A stretch of DNA of 64,000 bases from NCBI RefSeq assembly GCF_003345655.1, contig NZ_QQOH01000005.1, forward strand, positions 285,529 through 349,528. Reading direction: 5' to 3'. Position 1 is the first letter of the stretch. Each line of letters starts with the position of its first letter. This document shows, piece by piece, positions 1-9,114 of the stretch. The notes under the pieces were generated by a model. That model did not search any database and was not told the DNA's origin. It was given only the letters and a program-made list of their open reading frames with translations. This stretch comes from Motiliproteus coralliicola (GTDB lineage: Bacteria > Pseudomonadota > Gammaproteobacteria > Pseudomonadales > Balneatricaceae). The translations under genes and the position numbers were made by a program.

Positions 1-236
1 ATCGAGGTCTTCAGGTTATCGGTCCCGCCCATACTGAGGTTGTGGCAGGAGTTACAGGAGATAAAGCCGGATTTGGACAGGCGCGGATCAAAGTAGAGCT
101 TTTTGCCCAGCTCCGATTGGGCAAGGTTGAGTTGCTGGACCGGAGCGATTGGTTGTATCGGTTCCTTGGCGAAGGCCGTGGTTGAGAGTGTGAGGGCGGC
201 TAGCAGAGTTGCTGCGCCTGAAAGTGCGTTTTTCAT
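1..236 (-). CDS. Cytochrome c peroxidase (di-haem), N-terminal part, cut by window edge
   Basis: The first 78 codons of a periplasmic di-haem cytochrome c peroxidase (CcpA/MauG family) that reduces H2O2 with electrons from c-type cytochromes. The start ATG is at 236. A Sec signal peptide of about 23 residues (positively charged MKNAL start, hydrophobic core, cleavage near AFA-K) is followed by the family signature LGKKLYFDPRLS and then a CNSCH haem-binding motif (CXXCH) with the typical HNLSMGG continuation. The rest lies outside the window, so the second haem site cannot be checked. A Fur-family gene lies just upstream on the same strand and a palindrome (367-385) sits in its promoter region, which suggests iron- or peroxide-responsive control. 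Confidence 0.85.
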   Translation of the reverse strand, partial: MKNALSGAATLLAALTLSTTAFAKEPIQPIAPVQQLNLAQSELGKKLYFDPRLSKSGFISCNSCHNLSMGGTDNLKTS

Positions 237-366
237 CGTGGTCACCCATGTGTGCTTCCCTGTAGGGGATCCTGGTCTAAACCCAGAAGCCCTGGCTGGG
301 TCGTTGAGATGGAGGGCTGATTGAGAGTTGGTCATCAATCAATACCCATTCAAAAAGCAGGTATTA

Positions 367-385
367 ATTTAGACTAGGTCTAAAT
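367..385. promoter_or_regulatory. Palindromic operator candidate upstream of the peroxidase gene
   Basis: A perfect 8-bp inverted repeat with a 3-bp centre (atttagac-tag-gtctaaat) lies in the 286-bp gap between the Fur-family gene and the start of the peroxidase gene. Its 7-3-7 TTTAGAC/GTCTAAA design resembles binding sites of Fur-superfamily proteins, particularly the Irr-type TTTAGAA-N3-TTCTAAA pattern. The sequence is seen directly; its role as operator is inferred. I see nothing else gene-like in 237-522. Confidence 0.5.
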
Positions 386-522
386 CGAAAACAATAGATA
401 TCTGAATAATGCAACGAGAGTCCCGAAAAACGGGTACTTTTGCTGACGCAGGGGTGAGGTAAACCGAGGAGAGCGGAGGGGCTGCTATCGCAATCTGGGG
501 TGAGTGGGTCGCAGGGGGTTGG

Positions 523-951
523 TCAGGAGTTGCGGACCCGGATCAGCAGTTCGACCTGCTCGGTACGGGTCTGGGAGGGTAGTTGGCTCTGATCAAGTCC
601 CTGCAGTACCGCTTCGCTGATATCGATCAACTCGCCGGTATCTTCGTTGAAGATATGGTGGTGTGGGCTGGTGTTAGAGTCGTAATAGCTGCGTGAGCTG
701 TCGATACAGATCTCACGCAACAAGCCTTTCTCTACAAAGAGTCCTAGGGTGTTGTAAACAGTCGCCTTGGAGACCTGGGTCCCCTGTTGATAGAGCTGGT
801 GATAGAGCTGATCGGCGCTGACATGCTGGTGCTTGCACAGCAGCTGTGCAGCGATCTGTTGACGCTGTGCGGTCGGCACGATCTGGTGTTGTTTCAGCAC
901 CTGCGCAATATCGTGACCTGCTGGGAGGCTGGGTGATGCGACATCATTCAT
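523..951 (-). CDS. Fur-family transcriptional regulator (Irr/PerR-like)
   Basis: A 142-residue metal-dependent repressor of the Fur superfamily. The N-terminal winged helix (about residues 15-85) contains the recognition region VSKATVYNTLGLFVEKGLL. The dimerisation domain carries the metal-site stretch SPHHHIFNEDTGELIDI near residues 95-111. It has only two isolated cysteines and no CXXC pair, so it lacks the structural zinc site of classical Fur, Zur and PerR; this and the HHH motif fit the Irr-like branch better. The AGGAGG ribosome site abuts the assigned ATG with no spacer, so translation may begin further in, although no better in-frame start is obvious. It probably controls the adjacent peroxidase gene, and perhaps itself. 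Confidence 0.8.
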   Translation of the reverse strand: MNDVASPSLPAGHDIAQVLKQHQIVPTAQRQQIAAQLLCKHQHVSADQLYHQLYQQGTQVSKATVYNTLGLFVEKGLLREICIDSSRSYYDSNTSPHHHIFNEDTGELIDISEAVLQGLDQSQLPSQTRTEQVELLIRVRNS

Positions 952-1297
952 CCTCCTAGTATAAAGGAATACATCAGAGTTTCGAATATATTGATAAATC
1001 GCAATTTTGCTCTAGAGCTGCGCTCGACAACCTCCCGTAAAACCGCCCGCTAAGGGGTGGGTAGGCGGGGTCAGGTTTGCTAGTTGGGACATAGCTGGGG
1101 CATGCTAGGGATCTGTGAACAAGGTTATGCCTGATCCTCGGCCCCCCGTTTGATCTGCATGCTGCGTGGCACTTTTTTCAGGTTGAATAAAGCCTGGAAT
1201 CGGTGTCTGGTTTGCCGACCAAAGGGTACGCCAGAGTCCGTTGAGGCCCTGTTTTCAGATTTTCTGAAGCGTCATGCTATTTCGAGGAGTTCTGCGC
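952..1297. other. Divergent intergenic region (Fur-family gene / LuxR-type gene)
   Basis: 346 bp without a gene. It must carry the promoters of the two diverging regulator genes. The part next to the Fur-family gene is AT-rich (about 960-1010). I do not see a second copy of the 367-385 palindrome here, no convincing RNA gene and no strong terminator. Confidence 0.5.
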
Positions 1298-2161
1298 ATG
1301 TCTGCCAATTCGACCGCTTTTGAACGTTGGAACAACGCCCTGGGACCGTTGCTGCAACGCCTCGATCAGCCGGACTGTCTGCAGTACCTGATCGAAGCGA
1401 TAGAGGTGCTGGTCGATGTTAAAGCGGTGATCTTGTCATTGGAGCGCCGTGGCAAGGTGCCGACATTGATCTTCGAGACCCGGGTACCGGTCAATAAGCG
1501 TCGTAGCCATATCGATGACTATTTCTCCGGCGCTTTTTTGCTGGATCCGTTCTGTCTGGCGGTGGAAGAGGGGCTGGCACCAGGCTTTTATCATCTGGCT
1601 GAGATCGCCCCGGATGACTTTACCCAGAGTGAGTATTATCGGGTTTACTATCGTGAAGCCCAGTTGGTGGATGATGCTTACTACATCATGGAGATTGGAC
1701 CGGGGGCACAGCTGTCACTGGCGTTGGGGCGTCTGGGTCCGGCGTCTCCTTACACTGAGACCGAGTTGGCGCTGCTACGTCAGATCCGTCCGGTGGTTGA
1801 AGCGGTGTTGCTGCGTTACTGGCAGCAGCAGTCCGATGCTGATCAGTCGTTGCCGACAGAACCACAACCGGGTCTTCGTGATCAGATTGAAGCGGCCTTT
1901 AACAACTTCGGCAGCTCATTGTTGACCCAGCGCGAACGGGAGGTGGCCCACCTGCTGCTGCGGGGGCATTCGAGCAAGTCGGCGGCCCGTAAGCTGGAGA
2001 TATCCCCGGATACGGTCCAGATGCACCGCAAGAACCTCTACGCCAAGCTGGATATCTCGTCCCAGGCGGAACTGTTTGTACTGTTTATCGAGGCCCTGAG
2101 CCATGCCGGTGGAAAAATTAACGACGATCCGTTGATCGGCTATATCGATCCCCAGGATTGA
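1298..2161 (+). CDS. LuxR-type transcriptional regulator
   Basis: A 287-residue DNA-binding regulator. The C-terminal LuxR/GerE helix-turn-helix is clear: LTQREREVAHLLLRGHSSK, then AARKLEISPDTVQMHRKNLYAKL. The N-terminal about 190 residues look like a GAF-type sensor fold with a conserved QSEYYRVYY motif; the ligand is unknown and it is not the acyl-homoserine-lactone domain of true LuxR proteins. An upstream ATG at 1274 exists, but GAGGAG at 1284-1289, eight bases before 1298, decides for the later start. There is no receiver domain, so it is not a two-component response regulator. No obvious target besides its neighbours. Confidence 0.8.
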   Translation: MSANSTAFERWNNALGPLLQRLDQPDCLQYLIEAIEVLVDVKAVILSLERRGKVPTLIFETRVPVNKRRSHIDDYFSGAFLLDPFCLAVEEGLAPGFYHLAEIAPDDFTQSEYYRVYYREAQLVDDAYYIMEIGPGAQLSLALGRLGPASPYTETELALLRQIRPVVEAVLLRYWQQQSDADQSLPTEPQPGLRDQIEAAFNNFGSSLLTQREREVAHLLLRGHSSKSAARKLEISPDTVQMHRKNLYAKLDISSQAELFVLFIEALSHAGGKINDDPLIGYIDPQD

Positions 2162-2248
2162 GACGGATGGTTCTGGTCAGCGATGGCAGCGGATTGTTAG
2201 ACTGCAGGCTGGTTTTCTTGTTTGGTTTAGCACATTAAGGGTCTGTCG

Positions 2249-3136
2249 TTGTTTGATCTGCCATCATTGTTGATCGTTGGTGCCAAGGGGCAATTGGGCT
2301 ATGAGGTCGAAGCTCTGGCTCGGGAAGAGGGGTTTAGCGTTACGGCACTGGACCGTAAGTCTCTCGATATTCTCGATCCTCAGGCGGTAGAGAAATCTCT
2401 GGCCGAATTTCGTCCCGACTTTGTGATCAATGCGGCGGCGGTTATCAATCCGGCAGAGCAGGACCCGCCGGCGTTTGCCGCCAACACCCGTGGTGCGGCG
2501 ATCCTGGCCGAGAGTTGTCATAAGTACGGCGTTGCATTGGTTCATGTCTCCTGCGCCGAGGTCTTTGGCGATGAGGCGGATCAGTTGCTACGGCAGGAAA
2601 CCGATAAGGCGGTTCCGGTCAGTCCCTACGGCAAAAGCAAGTTGCGCGGTGAGGAGCTGGTTCGGGCGGCATTAACCCGTCATCTGATTATCCGTACCGG
2701 CTGGTTGTTCAGTGCCCGGGGCGACAGCTTTGTTCGCGAGCTGCTCGAACAGGCGCGGCAACAGCGCTGTTTTCAGGTGGCTGACGGTCTAATGGGGGTG
2801 CCGACCTCCGCTGCGGATTTGGCCCGGGTCATCCTGGCGGTGATCAAGCAGCTCGACAGCGGCGCCGACAGTTGGGGTACCTACCATTACTGCGCTGCCG
2901 AAGCGCTCAGTTGGGCCGGTTTTGCCGAAGCTATCGTAGCGGCTGCACGTCAGTATGAGGAGCTGTGTTTGGAAGAGCTGCAGACGTGTCCGCAGCAGCA
3001 GCTTCCCGGTCGAACCTTGCCAGCCAACACGCAGCTCGACTGCTCCCTGATAATGGATACATTCGGCGTCCATCAACGTACCTGGCGTACCGGGCTGATG
3101 CAGGTGATCCAGGGGTATTACAGCTGGACCCCCTAG
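2249..3136 (+). CDS. RmlD-like NAD(P)-dependent sugar-nucleotide reductase
   Basis: A 295-residue extended short-chain dehydrogenase of the RmlD (dTDP-4-dehydrorhamnose reductase) family. The Rossmann glycine motif GAKGQLG lies at residues 11-17, an FVINAAAVINPAEQD segment follows the cofactor site, and the catalytic YGKSK (YXXXK) is near residue 127. Its sugar substrate cannot be told, since no rmlA/B/C genes are nearby; a role in another nucleotide-sugar or as a general SDR is possible. Start is TTG at 2249 with TAAGGG about ten bases upstream; no ATG is available near the fold start. It stands between a regulator gene and moaA with short gaps. Confidence 0.75.
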   Translation: MFDLPSLLIVGAKGQLGYEVEALAREEGFSVTALDRKSLDILDPQAVEKSLAEFRPDFVINAAAVINPAEQDPPAFAANTRGAAILAESCHKYGVALVHVSCAEVFGDEADQLLRQETDKAVPVSPYGKSKLRGEELVRAALTRHLIIRTGWLFSARGDSFVRELLEQARQQRCFQVADGLMGVPTSAADLARVILAVIKQLDSGADSWGTYHYCAAEALSWAGFAEAIVAAARQYEELCLEELQTCPQQQLPGRTLPANTQLDCSLIMDTFGVHQRTWRTGLMQVIQGYYSWTP

Positions 3137-3230
3137 CGGGTGAGCGTCGGCCCTTCGCCGTATAAGCCTTTATAGCCATCCCCTATGAGGTATACTTAAT
3201 CGGTTGTTTGGCCGTGAGGTTGGAGTTCTG

Positions 3231-4226
3231 GTGTCTGAGAATGCTCTGGTAGATCGATTTGGACGGACGGTGGACTATGTCCGTATTTCGGTGACCGATC
3301 GTTGCGATTTTCGCTGTGTTTACTGCATGAGCGAGCAGATGACCTTTCTGCCTCGGCCTCAGGTGCTGTCCCTGGAAGAGATCGAGCAGGTTGCTCAAGC
3401 CTTTGTTTCCCTAGGTGTTAAAAAGATTCGCCTGACTGGTGGTGAGCCGCTGGTACGGAAAGGGATTGTCGATCTGTGCCAGCGTATAGCATCCCTTCCA
3501 GGGCTGGATGAGCTGGTGATGACCACCAACGGCTCGCAATTGCCGAAACTGGCCCGGCCGATTCGTGAGGCAGGGCTCAAACGCCTGAATATCAGTCTGG
3601 ACTCGTTGCGCCCGGAGCTGTTCAAAGAGCTGACCCGTACCGGTCGCCTGCAGCAGGTGCTCGACGGAATTGAAGCGGCCCGCGATGCGGGGTTTGAACG
3701 GATCAAGCTCAATGCGGTGATTCTGAAAGGCCGCAACGACAACGAAGTGCTGGATCTGGTCGAGTTTGCCCGTGAGCGTGAGCTCGATATCAGCTTTATC
3801 GAAGAGATGCCGCTGGGACAGATCAACGAGCACGCCCGCGACGAAACTTACTGCTCCAGCGAAGAGGTCAGGGAACTGATTGCACAGCGCTACCCGTTGA
3901 TCGAGTCGGCCTCCAAAACCGCCGGTCCGTCGCGCTACTACCAGATGGCCGACAGCGCGAGTCGAATCGGGTTTATCTCCCCCCACAGTCATAACTTCTG
4001 CCACGAGTGCAACCGGGTTCGGTTGACGGTGGAGGGCCGTTTGCTTCTCTGCCTGGGCAATGAGCATTCGTTCGATCTGCGCGAGTTGTTGCGAACTCCC
4101 GGTACCGATCAACAGGTATTGCAACTGGCGATCATCAAGGCGATGGACCTGAAGCCGGAGAAGCATGAATTTGATCTGGAGGCTGAGCCACAGATCCTGC
4201 GTTTTATGAATATGACTGGGGGCTGA
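3231..4226 (+). CDS. moaA: GTP 3',8-cyclase MoaA
   Basis: Radical-SAM enzyme that converts GTP to 3',8-cyclo-GTP, the first step of molybdopterin synthesis, acting with MoaC. 331 residues. The N-terminal SAM cluster cysteines C25, C29 and C32 are in CDFRCVYC; the C-terminal GTP-binding cluster is CX2CX13C (C257, C260, C274). The protein ends in the conserved Gly-Gly tail needed for activity. GTG at 3231 preceded by TTGGAG fits the family start; an upstream in-frame extension from 3204 adds nine unusual residues. A weak promoter candidate (TTTATA 3169-3174, 16-bp spacer, TATACT 3191-3196) precedes it. Normally moaC follows; here an acyltransferase gene intervenes. Confidence 0.97.
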   Translation: MSENALVDRFGRTVDYVRISVTDRCDFRCVYCMSEQMTFLPRPQVLSLEEIEQVAQAFVSLGVKKIRLTGGEPLVRKGIVDLCQRIASLPGLDELVMTTNGSQLPKLARPIREAGLKRLNISLDSLRPELFKELTRTGRLQQVLDGIEAARDAGFERIKLNAVILKGRNDNEVLDLVEFARERELDISFIEEMPLGQINEHARDETYCSSEEVRELIAQRYPLIESASKTAGPSRYYQMADSASRIGFISPHSHNFCHECNRVRLTVEGRLLLCLGNEHSFDLRELLRTPGTDQQVLQLAIIKAMDLKPEKHEFDLEAEPQILRFMNMTGG

Positions 4227-4366
4227 TTCCGGCCTCTATCCCACGGAAAAAATCTGCCTTTTAAACCAATTGTGGGTAGAATAAGCCCCTTTGTTTGTGC
4301 CGGATCAAGCAGATCCGGATCGAAAAAAGGCTACCATCAGGGCGTTCCAAGCCCGCAAGTGACTGC

Positions 4367-5500
4367 ATGACCACACCAGATTCAACACAGTTTGACGAGA
4401 TCCGCCCCTATAACGATAGCGAGGTGGCTGAGGTCATCGAGCGCTTACTGGGTACCCCCGAATTTATCACCGCGTTAAGTAAGTTCCGATTCCCCAAATT
4501 AAGCCGTTGGCTGCCATTCGTGACTGAGCCTCTGGTGCGGGCCGGCTTGGGTAAGCAACTGGCCGGTATTCGTGATGTCCGGGCGCTGCAGCAGGTGATC
4601 GCTCACTACATGCAGAGCATGATCGACCGGACGACTGGCAAGCTGAGTTTTTCCGGCATTGAGCGGCTGGATCCGCAGCGGGCCTACCTGTTTATCTCCA
4701 ATCACCGCGATATCGCGATGGACCCGGCTTTTGTTAACTGGGGGCTGTTCAGCAGCGGCATGGATACGGTAAGGATCGCCATCGGCGATAATCTGCTGCG
4801 TAAGCCCTATGTGTCGGACCTGATGCGGTTGAACAAGAGCTTTATCGTCAATCGATCGGCCAGTGGGGTGCGTGAGAAGCTGAAGGCGCTGACCCAGTTG
4901 TCCTGCTATATCGACCATTCGATCTGCAGCGGCCACTCGATCTGGATCGCTCAGCGTGAAGGGCGGGCCAAAGACGGCAACGACCGTACCGATCCGGCGA
5001 TCCTGAAGATGCTGTCGATGGGGCCGAGAAAGCGTGGTCTTAGCTTCGCTGAAGGGGTCAAGGCGTTGAGTATCGTGCCGGTGTCGATCTCCTATGAGTA
5101 TGACCCCTGTGATGCCCTGAAGGCTGGGGAGCTACAGGCGCTGGATACCGAAGGTAGCTACGAGAAATCGCAGTACGAAGATATCGAGAGCATCGTCCAG
5201 GGCATCGTTGGCTTCAAAGGGGATGTCCATGTGGCGTTCGGTGAGCCGATCGAAGCCGAGTTTGACGGTGCCGAGCAGCTGGCCGAAGAGATCGATCGGC
5301 AGGTAATCCTGAATTACCACCTGCATGCGTCCAACCTGATGGCGGCGGAGCAGGGCGGTGAGCAACTGCCGACGGCGAAACGTGACGGTTATCTGAGCCG
5401 GCTCGATGAGGTCGATCCCAAGATGCGTCCCTGGTTTGTAGCCCAGTACGCCAACCCGGTATTGAACAAGCAGCAACTGAAAGCGGAAGGTGGCAAATGA
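4367..5500 (+). CDS. PlsC-like glycerolipid acyltransferase within the moa cluster
   Basis: About 377 residues with a phosphate acyltransferase domain in the middle. The catalytic block reads [13 protein letters not shown]: His and Asp are separated by five residues (HX5D) rather than the usual HX4D, a variant I associate with a subgroup of large acyltransferases. A second block with [11 protein letters not shown] and [11 protein letters not shown] matches the substrate-phosphate-binding region. It likely transfers an acyl chain to a lysophospholipid or related glycerolipid, but the substrate is unproven. The start at ATG 4367 has only a weak ribosome site. Its stop overlaps the moaC start by four bases (ATGA), so it is translationally coupled to moaC despite no obvious functional link. 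Confidence 0.75.
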   Translation: MTTPDSTQFDEIRPYNDSEVAEVIERLLGTPEFITALSKFRFPKLSRWLPFVTEPLVRAGLGKQLAGIRDVRALQQVIAHYMQSMIDRTTGKLSFSGIERLDPQRAYLFISNHRDIAMDPAFVNWGLFSSGMDTVRIAIGDNLLRKPYVSDLMRLNKSFIVNRSASGVREKLKALTQLSCYIDHSICSGHSIWIAQREGRAKDGNDRTDPAILKMLSMGPRKRGLSFAEGVKALSIVPVSISYEYDPCDALKAGELQALDTEGSYEKSQYEDIESIVQGIVGFKGDVHVAFGEPIEAEFDGAEQLAEEIDRQVILNYHLHASNLMAAEQGGEQLPTAKRDGYLSRLDEVDPKMRPWFVAQYANPVLNKQQLKAEGGK

Positions 5501-5985
5501 GCGAACAGACATTGACCCATCTGGATGAGCAGGGGCATGCCCATATGGTCGACGTGTCCGGTAAGGATGTGACTAGCCGCGAAGCGATCGCCGAAGGCTA
5601 TATTCGGATGCTACCGGAAACCCTGGCGATGATTACCGAGGGGCGTCACAAGAAGGGTGACGTGTTGGCAGTAGCCCGGATTGCCGGTATCCAGGCGGCC
5701 AAGCGTTGCTCCGATATCATTCCGCTGTGTCATCCGTTGATGCTTAGCAAGGTAACGGTAGAATTGATCCCAGAGCCTGAGCATGACCGTATCCGCATCG
5801 AGACCCTGTGCAAGCTAAACGGCCGTACCGGCGTCGAAATGGAGGCGCTGACAGCGGCTTCGGCGGCAGCTTTGACCCTTTACGATATGTGCAAAGCGGT
5901 CGATCGGGGTATGACGATCGAGGGGATCCGGCTGCTGGAGAAACAGGGTGGCCGCAGTGGTCACTGGAAGGTAGAGGGCCGGTAG
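5497..5985 (+). CDS. moaC: Cyclic pyranopterin monophosphate synthase MoaC
   Basis: Converts the MoaA product 3',8-cyclo-GTP to cyclic pyranopterin monophosphate (cPMP). 162 residues, usual length. Family signatures are present: [18 protein letters not shown] near the N-terminus, [13 protein letters not shown] with the conserved histidine, and the [20 protein letters not shown] block that forms the active site with the downstream lysine-rich segment. Starts in a four-base overlap with the preceding acyltransferase gene and ends immediately before moaD. Confidence 0.97.
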   Translation: MSEQTLTHLDEQGHAHMVDVSGKDVTSREAIAEGYIRMLPETLAMITEGRHKKGDVLAVARIAGIQAAKRCSDIIPLCHPLMLSKVTVELIPEPEHDRIRIETLCKLNGRTGVEMEALTAASAAALTLYDMCKAVDRGMTIEGIRLLEKQGGRSGHWKVEGR

Positions 5986-6234
5986 ATGATCAAGTTGGTT
6001 TTTCTGGCCAGCATTCGGGAACGGCTGGGCTGCGATCAGCAGGACTATCCGATCGGTGCGTCGCTCACCGTGGCGGAGCTGATCGAACAGTTGTCATCCC
6101 GTGGCGATGACTGGCAGCAGGTTTTGGCGGATGACAAAGTGCTGGTTGCGGTTAATCAGCAGATGAGTCGTCGCGACGCGCTGGTTCAGAGCGGTGACGA
6201 AGTGGCCTTCTTTCCGCCGGTGACCGGCGGCTGA
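5986..6234 (+). CDS. moaD: Molybdopterin synthase sulfur carrier subunit MoaD
   Basis: 82-residue ubiquitin-fold protein that carries sulfur as a C-terminal thiocarboxylate and delivers it to cPMP in the MoaDE molybdopterin synthase. The C-terminus ends FPPVTGG, with the required Gly-Gly. ATG directly follows the moaC stop codon. The partner gene moaE, usually next, is not in this window, nor is moaB/mog; they must be elsewhere if the pathway is complete. Confidence 0.95.
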   Translation: MIKLVFLASIRERLGCDQQDYPIGASLTVAELIEQLSSRGDDWQQVLADDKVLVAVNQQMSRRDALVQSGDEVAFFPPVTGG

Positions 6235-6255
6235 ACAGACGGCGAAAGGAATTCT

Positions 6256-6990
6256 ATGCTGACACTTCGTGCCTTGTTGTTTTACCTGCTGATGATGGTC
6301 GCGACTGTTGTCTGCTCGCTGTTTAGTCTGGTTTTCGCCAGCTGGATGCCGTTCCGGCAGCGTTTTCATGTGGTGGTGATGGCGAATCGCTTCTATATCT
6401 TCGCGTTGCGTTGGGTTTGTGGCATCCGGTACCAGGTTCGCGGGTTGGAAAACCTGCCCAAGGATCGGCCTTTTGTGCTGCTGGCCAATCACCAGAGTGA
6501 ATGGGAAACCATCTATCTGCAGCTGTTGATCCAGCCGCTTAGCACGGTGCTCAAGCGTGAGCTGCTGCGGATCCCTTTCTTCGGTTGGGCGCTGGCATTG
6601 TTGCGACCGATCGCAATCGACCGCTCCAAGCGCGCTGGGGCTCTGAAGCAGCTGTTAGCCAAAGGCAAAAATCGCCTGGGTGAAGGGATACCGGTGATGA
6701 TATTCCCGCAGGGAACCCGGGTCCCTTATGGTGAATTGGGAAAATTCAACAAGGGTGGTGCGATGCTGGCTTGCAGCGCCGGGGTGCCGATTGTTCCGCT
6801 TTGTCATAACGCCGGAGCCCACTGGCCAAGTGGGCAGTTGATCAAGTATCCGGGGTTGGTCGAGGTGGAGATCGGAGAGCCGATCGAAACGCTCGACACC
6901 GATGTGAACAGCGTTCATCAGAGCTCCACCGAATGGATCCAGCAACGCCTGCAGCAGCAGTGCAGCGATGCGGTCGAGGCCAAGAGCTAG
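6256..6990 (+). CDS. plsC: 1-acyl-sn-glycerol-3-phosphate acyltransferase
   Basis: 244-residue inner-membrane acyltransferase that makes phosphatidic acid from lysophosphatidic acid. The first about 35 residues form a hydrophobic membrane anchor. The catalytic motif is NHQSEWE (HX4E in place of HX4D, a variant seen in many proteobacterial PlsC proteins), and the second motif FPQGTRVPYGE binds the glycerol-phosphate. It lies 21 bp after moaD and probably shares its transcript. Because it is the second acyltransferase within 2 kb, which of the two does the housekeeping reaction is uncertain; this one fits the classical PlsC pattern. Confidence 0.88.
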   Translation: MLTLRALLFYLLMMVATVVCSLFSLVFASWMPFRQRFHVVVMANRFYIFALRWVCGIRYQVRGLENLPKDRPFVLLANHQSEWETIYLQLLIQPLSTVLKRELLRIPFFGWALALLRPIAIDRSKRAGALKQLLAKGKNRLGEGIPVMIFPQGTRVPYGELGKFNKGGAMLACSAGVPIVPLCHNAGAHWPSGQLIKYPGLVEVEIGEPIETLDTDVNSVHQSSTEWIQQRLQQQCSDAVEAKS

Positions 6991-7110
6991 GAGAACGATG
7001 CTGCGACAGGAGTCGTCAAAAGACTGTCCGCTGTTGTTGTTCTGTTCGTCTTGATATCGCTCTGCTCAACGGGTGCCGTTCGAAGGTAATGTCGACCCTG
7101 TAACCCGCAC

Positions 7111-7141
7111 AAAAAAAGCCGCTCCATGGAGCGGCTTTTTT
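7111..7141. terminator. Bidirectional intrinsic terminator between plsC and fabB
   Basis: A-run, stem aagccgctcc/ggagcggctt, then a T-run. The symmetric A and T tracts let it end transcription of both convergent genes. Confidence 0.9.
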
Positions 7142-7159
7142 GATGGGACGCAGGCTGGC

Positions 7160-8377
7160 TTAGTCGCTGTAGCGCTGGAAAACCAGTGATGCGTTGGTGC
7201 CGCCGAAGCCGAAGCTGTTGGACATTACCCGCTCCAGCTTGGCGTTGTCGACGCGCTCGCGAACGATCGGCATGCCGTCAGCTTCTGAATCCAGCTCGTC
7301 GATGTTGGCGGAAGCGGCGATAAAGTCGTTCTCCATCATCAGCAGGCTGTAGATCGCTTCCTGTACGCCGGCGGCGCCCAGAGAGTGGCCGGACAGGGAT
7401 TTGGTGGAGCCAACCTGAGGCATGTTGTCGCCGAAGGTGTTCTTGACTGCCTTCAGCTCCTGCATGTCGCCAGCCGGGGTGCTGGTGCCGTGGGCGTTGA
7501 TGTAGTCGATATCACCCTCAACAGTGGCCATCGCCTGCTGCATACAGCGCATCGCGCCTTCGCCAGACGGGGCAACCATATCGTAGCCGTCGGAGGTGGC
7601 ACCGTAGCCGACTAGCTCGGCGTAGATCTTGGCACCACGCGCCTTGGCGTGCTCCAGTTCTTCGATCACCAGCATGCCAGCACCGCCGGCGATGACAAAG
7701 CCGTCACGGTTGGCGTCGTAAGCACGGCTGGCTTTCTCGGGGGTGTCGTTGTACTTGGTAGACAGCGCGCCCATGGCGTCAAACAGGCAGCTCATCGACC
7801 AGTGCAGCTCTTCACCGCCACCGGCGAAGATGACGTCCTGCTTGCCCAGTTGGATCAGTTCCATCGCGTTGCCGATGCAGTGCGCGCTGGTGGAGCAGGC
7901 GGAAGTGATCGAGTAGTTCACACCCTTGATCTTGAACGGGGTCGCCAGACAGGCAGATACGGTGCTGCCCATGGTGCGGGTAACCCGGTACGGGCCAACG
8001 CGCTTGAGGCCACGGTCGCGCAGGATGTCGGCGGCTTCAACGATGTTGGCTGAGGATGCGCCGCCGGAGCCGGCGATCAGGCCGGTGCGGACGTCGGAGA
8101 CCTGCTCGTCGGTCAGGCCGGAATCTTCGATGGCGTTTTTCATCGCCAAGTAGGTGTAGGCGGCTGAGTCGCCCATGAAGCGCATCAGCTTACGATCGAT
8201 CATCGACGGTAGGTCAAGGTCGATGCTGCCGGCGATGTGGCTGCGGAAGCCCATCTCTTTGTACTCTTCCTGGAAGGAGATGCCGGAGCGGCCTTCACGC
8301 AGGGAGTCGGTGACCGACTCTTTGTCGCAGCCGAGGCAGGAAGTGATACCGATACCGGTGACAACAACGCGTCGCAT
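7160..8377 (-). CDS. fabB: 3-oxoacyl-ACP synthase I (FabB)
   Basis: Condensing enzyme that elongates the cis-3-decenoyl-ACP made by FabA and so commits chains to unsaturated fatty acids. 405 residues. The Cys-His-His triad is visible: C161 in TSACSTSAH, histidine in [11 protein letters not shown], and histidine in [11 protein letters not shown]; the glycine-rich [13 protein letters not shown] end is typical. Second gene of a fabA-fabB pair; 119 bp separate them and contain a hairpin (8404-8432). Confidence 0.96.
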   Translation of the reverse strand: MRRVVVTGIGITSCLGCDKESVTDSLREGRSGISFQEEYKEMGFRSHIAGSIDLDLPSMIDRKLMRFMGDSAAYTYLAMKNAIEDSGLTDEQVSDVRTGLIAGSGGASSANIVEAADILRDRGLKRVGPYRVTRTMGSTVSACLATPFKIKGVNYSITSACSTSAHCIGNAMELIQLGKQDVIFAGGGEELHWSMSCLFDAMGALSTKYNDTPEKASRAYDANRDGFVIAGGAGMLVIEELEHAKARGAKIYAELVGYGATSDGYDMVAPSGEGAMRCMQQAMATVEGDIDYINAHGTSTPAGDMQELKAVKNTFGDNMPQVGSTKSLSGHSLGAAGVQEAIYSLLMMENDFIAASANIDELDSEADGMPIVRERVDNAKLERVMSNSFGFGGTNASLVFQRYSD

Positions 8378-8403
8378 AGCTCAAACCTCTTTTGGTGTCT
8401 GTA

Positions 8404-8432
8404 AAAATGGGGCCGAATGCGTGCCCCATTTT
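8404..8432 (-). other. Hairpin between fabA and fabB
   Basis: Perfect 10-bp inverted repeat (aaaatggggc / gccccatttt) with a 9-base loop in the fabA-fabB gap. Read on the minus strand it ends in TTTTT, like a weak intrinsic terminator, so it may attenuate fabB relative to fabA or protect the upstream mRNA end. Function inferred. Confidence 0.6.
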
Positions 8433-8496
8433 CGAATATCCAACCCGCGAATAACAGTCCAGATCGCAGATCAGTTGTATTAGGTCAAATCAACCG

Positions 8497-9012
8497 TTAA
8501 AAATCGTCGGTTGAAGTAAACAGACCAACCCGCAGGTCTTTGGCGGTGTAGATCTCACGGCCATCGACGCTCAGGGATCCGTCTGCGATACCCATTACCA
8601 GCTTGCGTTCGATAACGCGCTTAAGTTCCAGGTGATAGGTGACTTTCTTGGCGGTAGGCAGAACCTGGCCGAAGAACTTAACTTCGCCCGAGCCCAGTGC
8701 GCGGCCGCGGCCTGGGTTGCCCTTCCAGCCCAGGAAAAAGCCGACCATCTGCCACATGGCGTCAAGGCCCAGGCAGCCCGGCATGACCGGGTCCTCTTCA
8801 AAGTGGCAGGCGAAGAACCACAGATCGGGGTTGATATCCAGCTCGGCGCGGATTTCACCTTTGCCGTACTGGCCGCCATCCTCGGTGATGGTAGTGATTC
8901 GGTCCACCATCAGCATGTTGCCGATCGGCAGGCGAGCGTTGCCGGGGCCGAACATCTGTCCGTGTCCACATTGGAGAAGCTCGTCGCGATTGAAAGAGGA
9001 GGGTCTGCTCAT
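8497..9012 (-). CDS. fabA: 3-hydroxydecanoyl-ACP dehydratase/isomerase (FabA)
   Basis: Dehydrates 3-hydroxydecanoyl-ACP and isomerises the trans-2 to the cis-3 product, the branch point to unsaturated fatty acids. 171 residues, same length and numbering as the E. coli enzyme: catalytic H70 in [14 protein letters not shown] and D84 in [20 protein letters not shown] -10 element on the minus strand (9055-9050) lies about 40 bp upstream; I see no well-spaced -35 partner. First gene of the fabA-fabB pair. Confidence 0.97.
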   Translation of the reverse strand: MSRPSSFNRDELLQCGHGQMFGPGNARLPIGNMLMVDRITTITEDGGQYGKGEIRAELDINPDLWFFACHFEEDPVMPGCLGLDAMWQMVGFFLGWKGNPGRGRALGSGEVKFFGQVLPTAKKVTYHLELKRVIERKLVMGIADGSLSVDGREIYTAKDLRVGLFTSTDDF

Positions 9013-9114
9013 AGGGGCAAAGGTCCTTCGTATAGGGATAGAAGCGGCGATTATAGCGGTTTGAGGACGTCTTCGACAGTCAATTGAGGAAAACGTCCGA
9101 ATCGCTCGTAATCG

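Noticed and set aside
103..324. Plus-strand 73-codon frame at the left end
   Set aside because: Opposite the peroxidase start region; the minus strand has signal peptide and haem motif.
3411..4166. A 251-codon minus-strand frame opposite moaA
   Set aside because: No recognisable domains and fully inside moaA, which has all its cysteine motifs.
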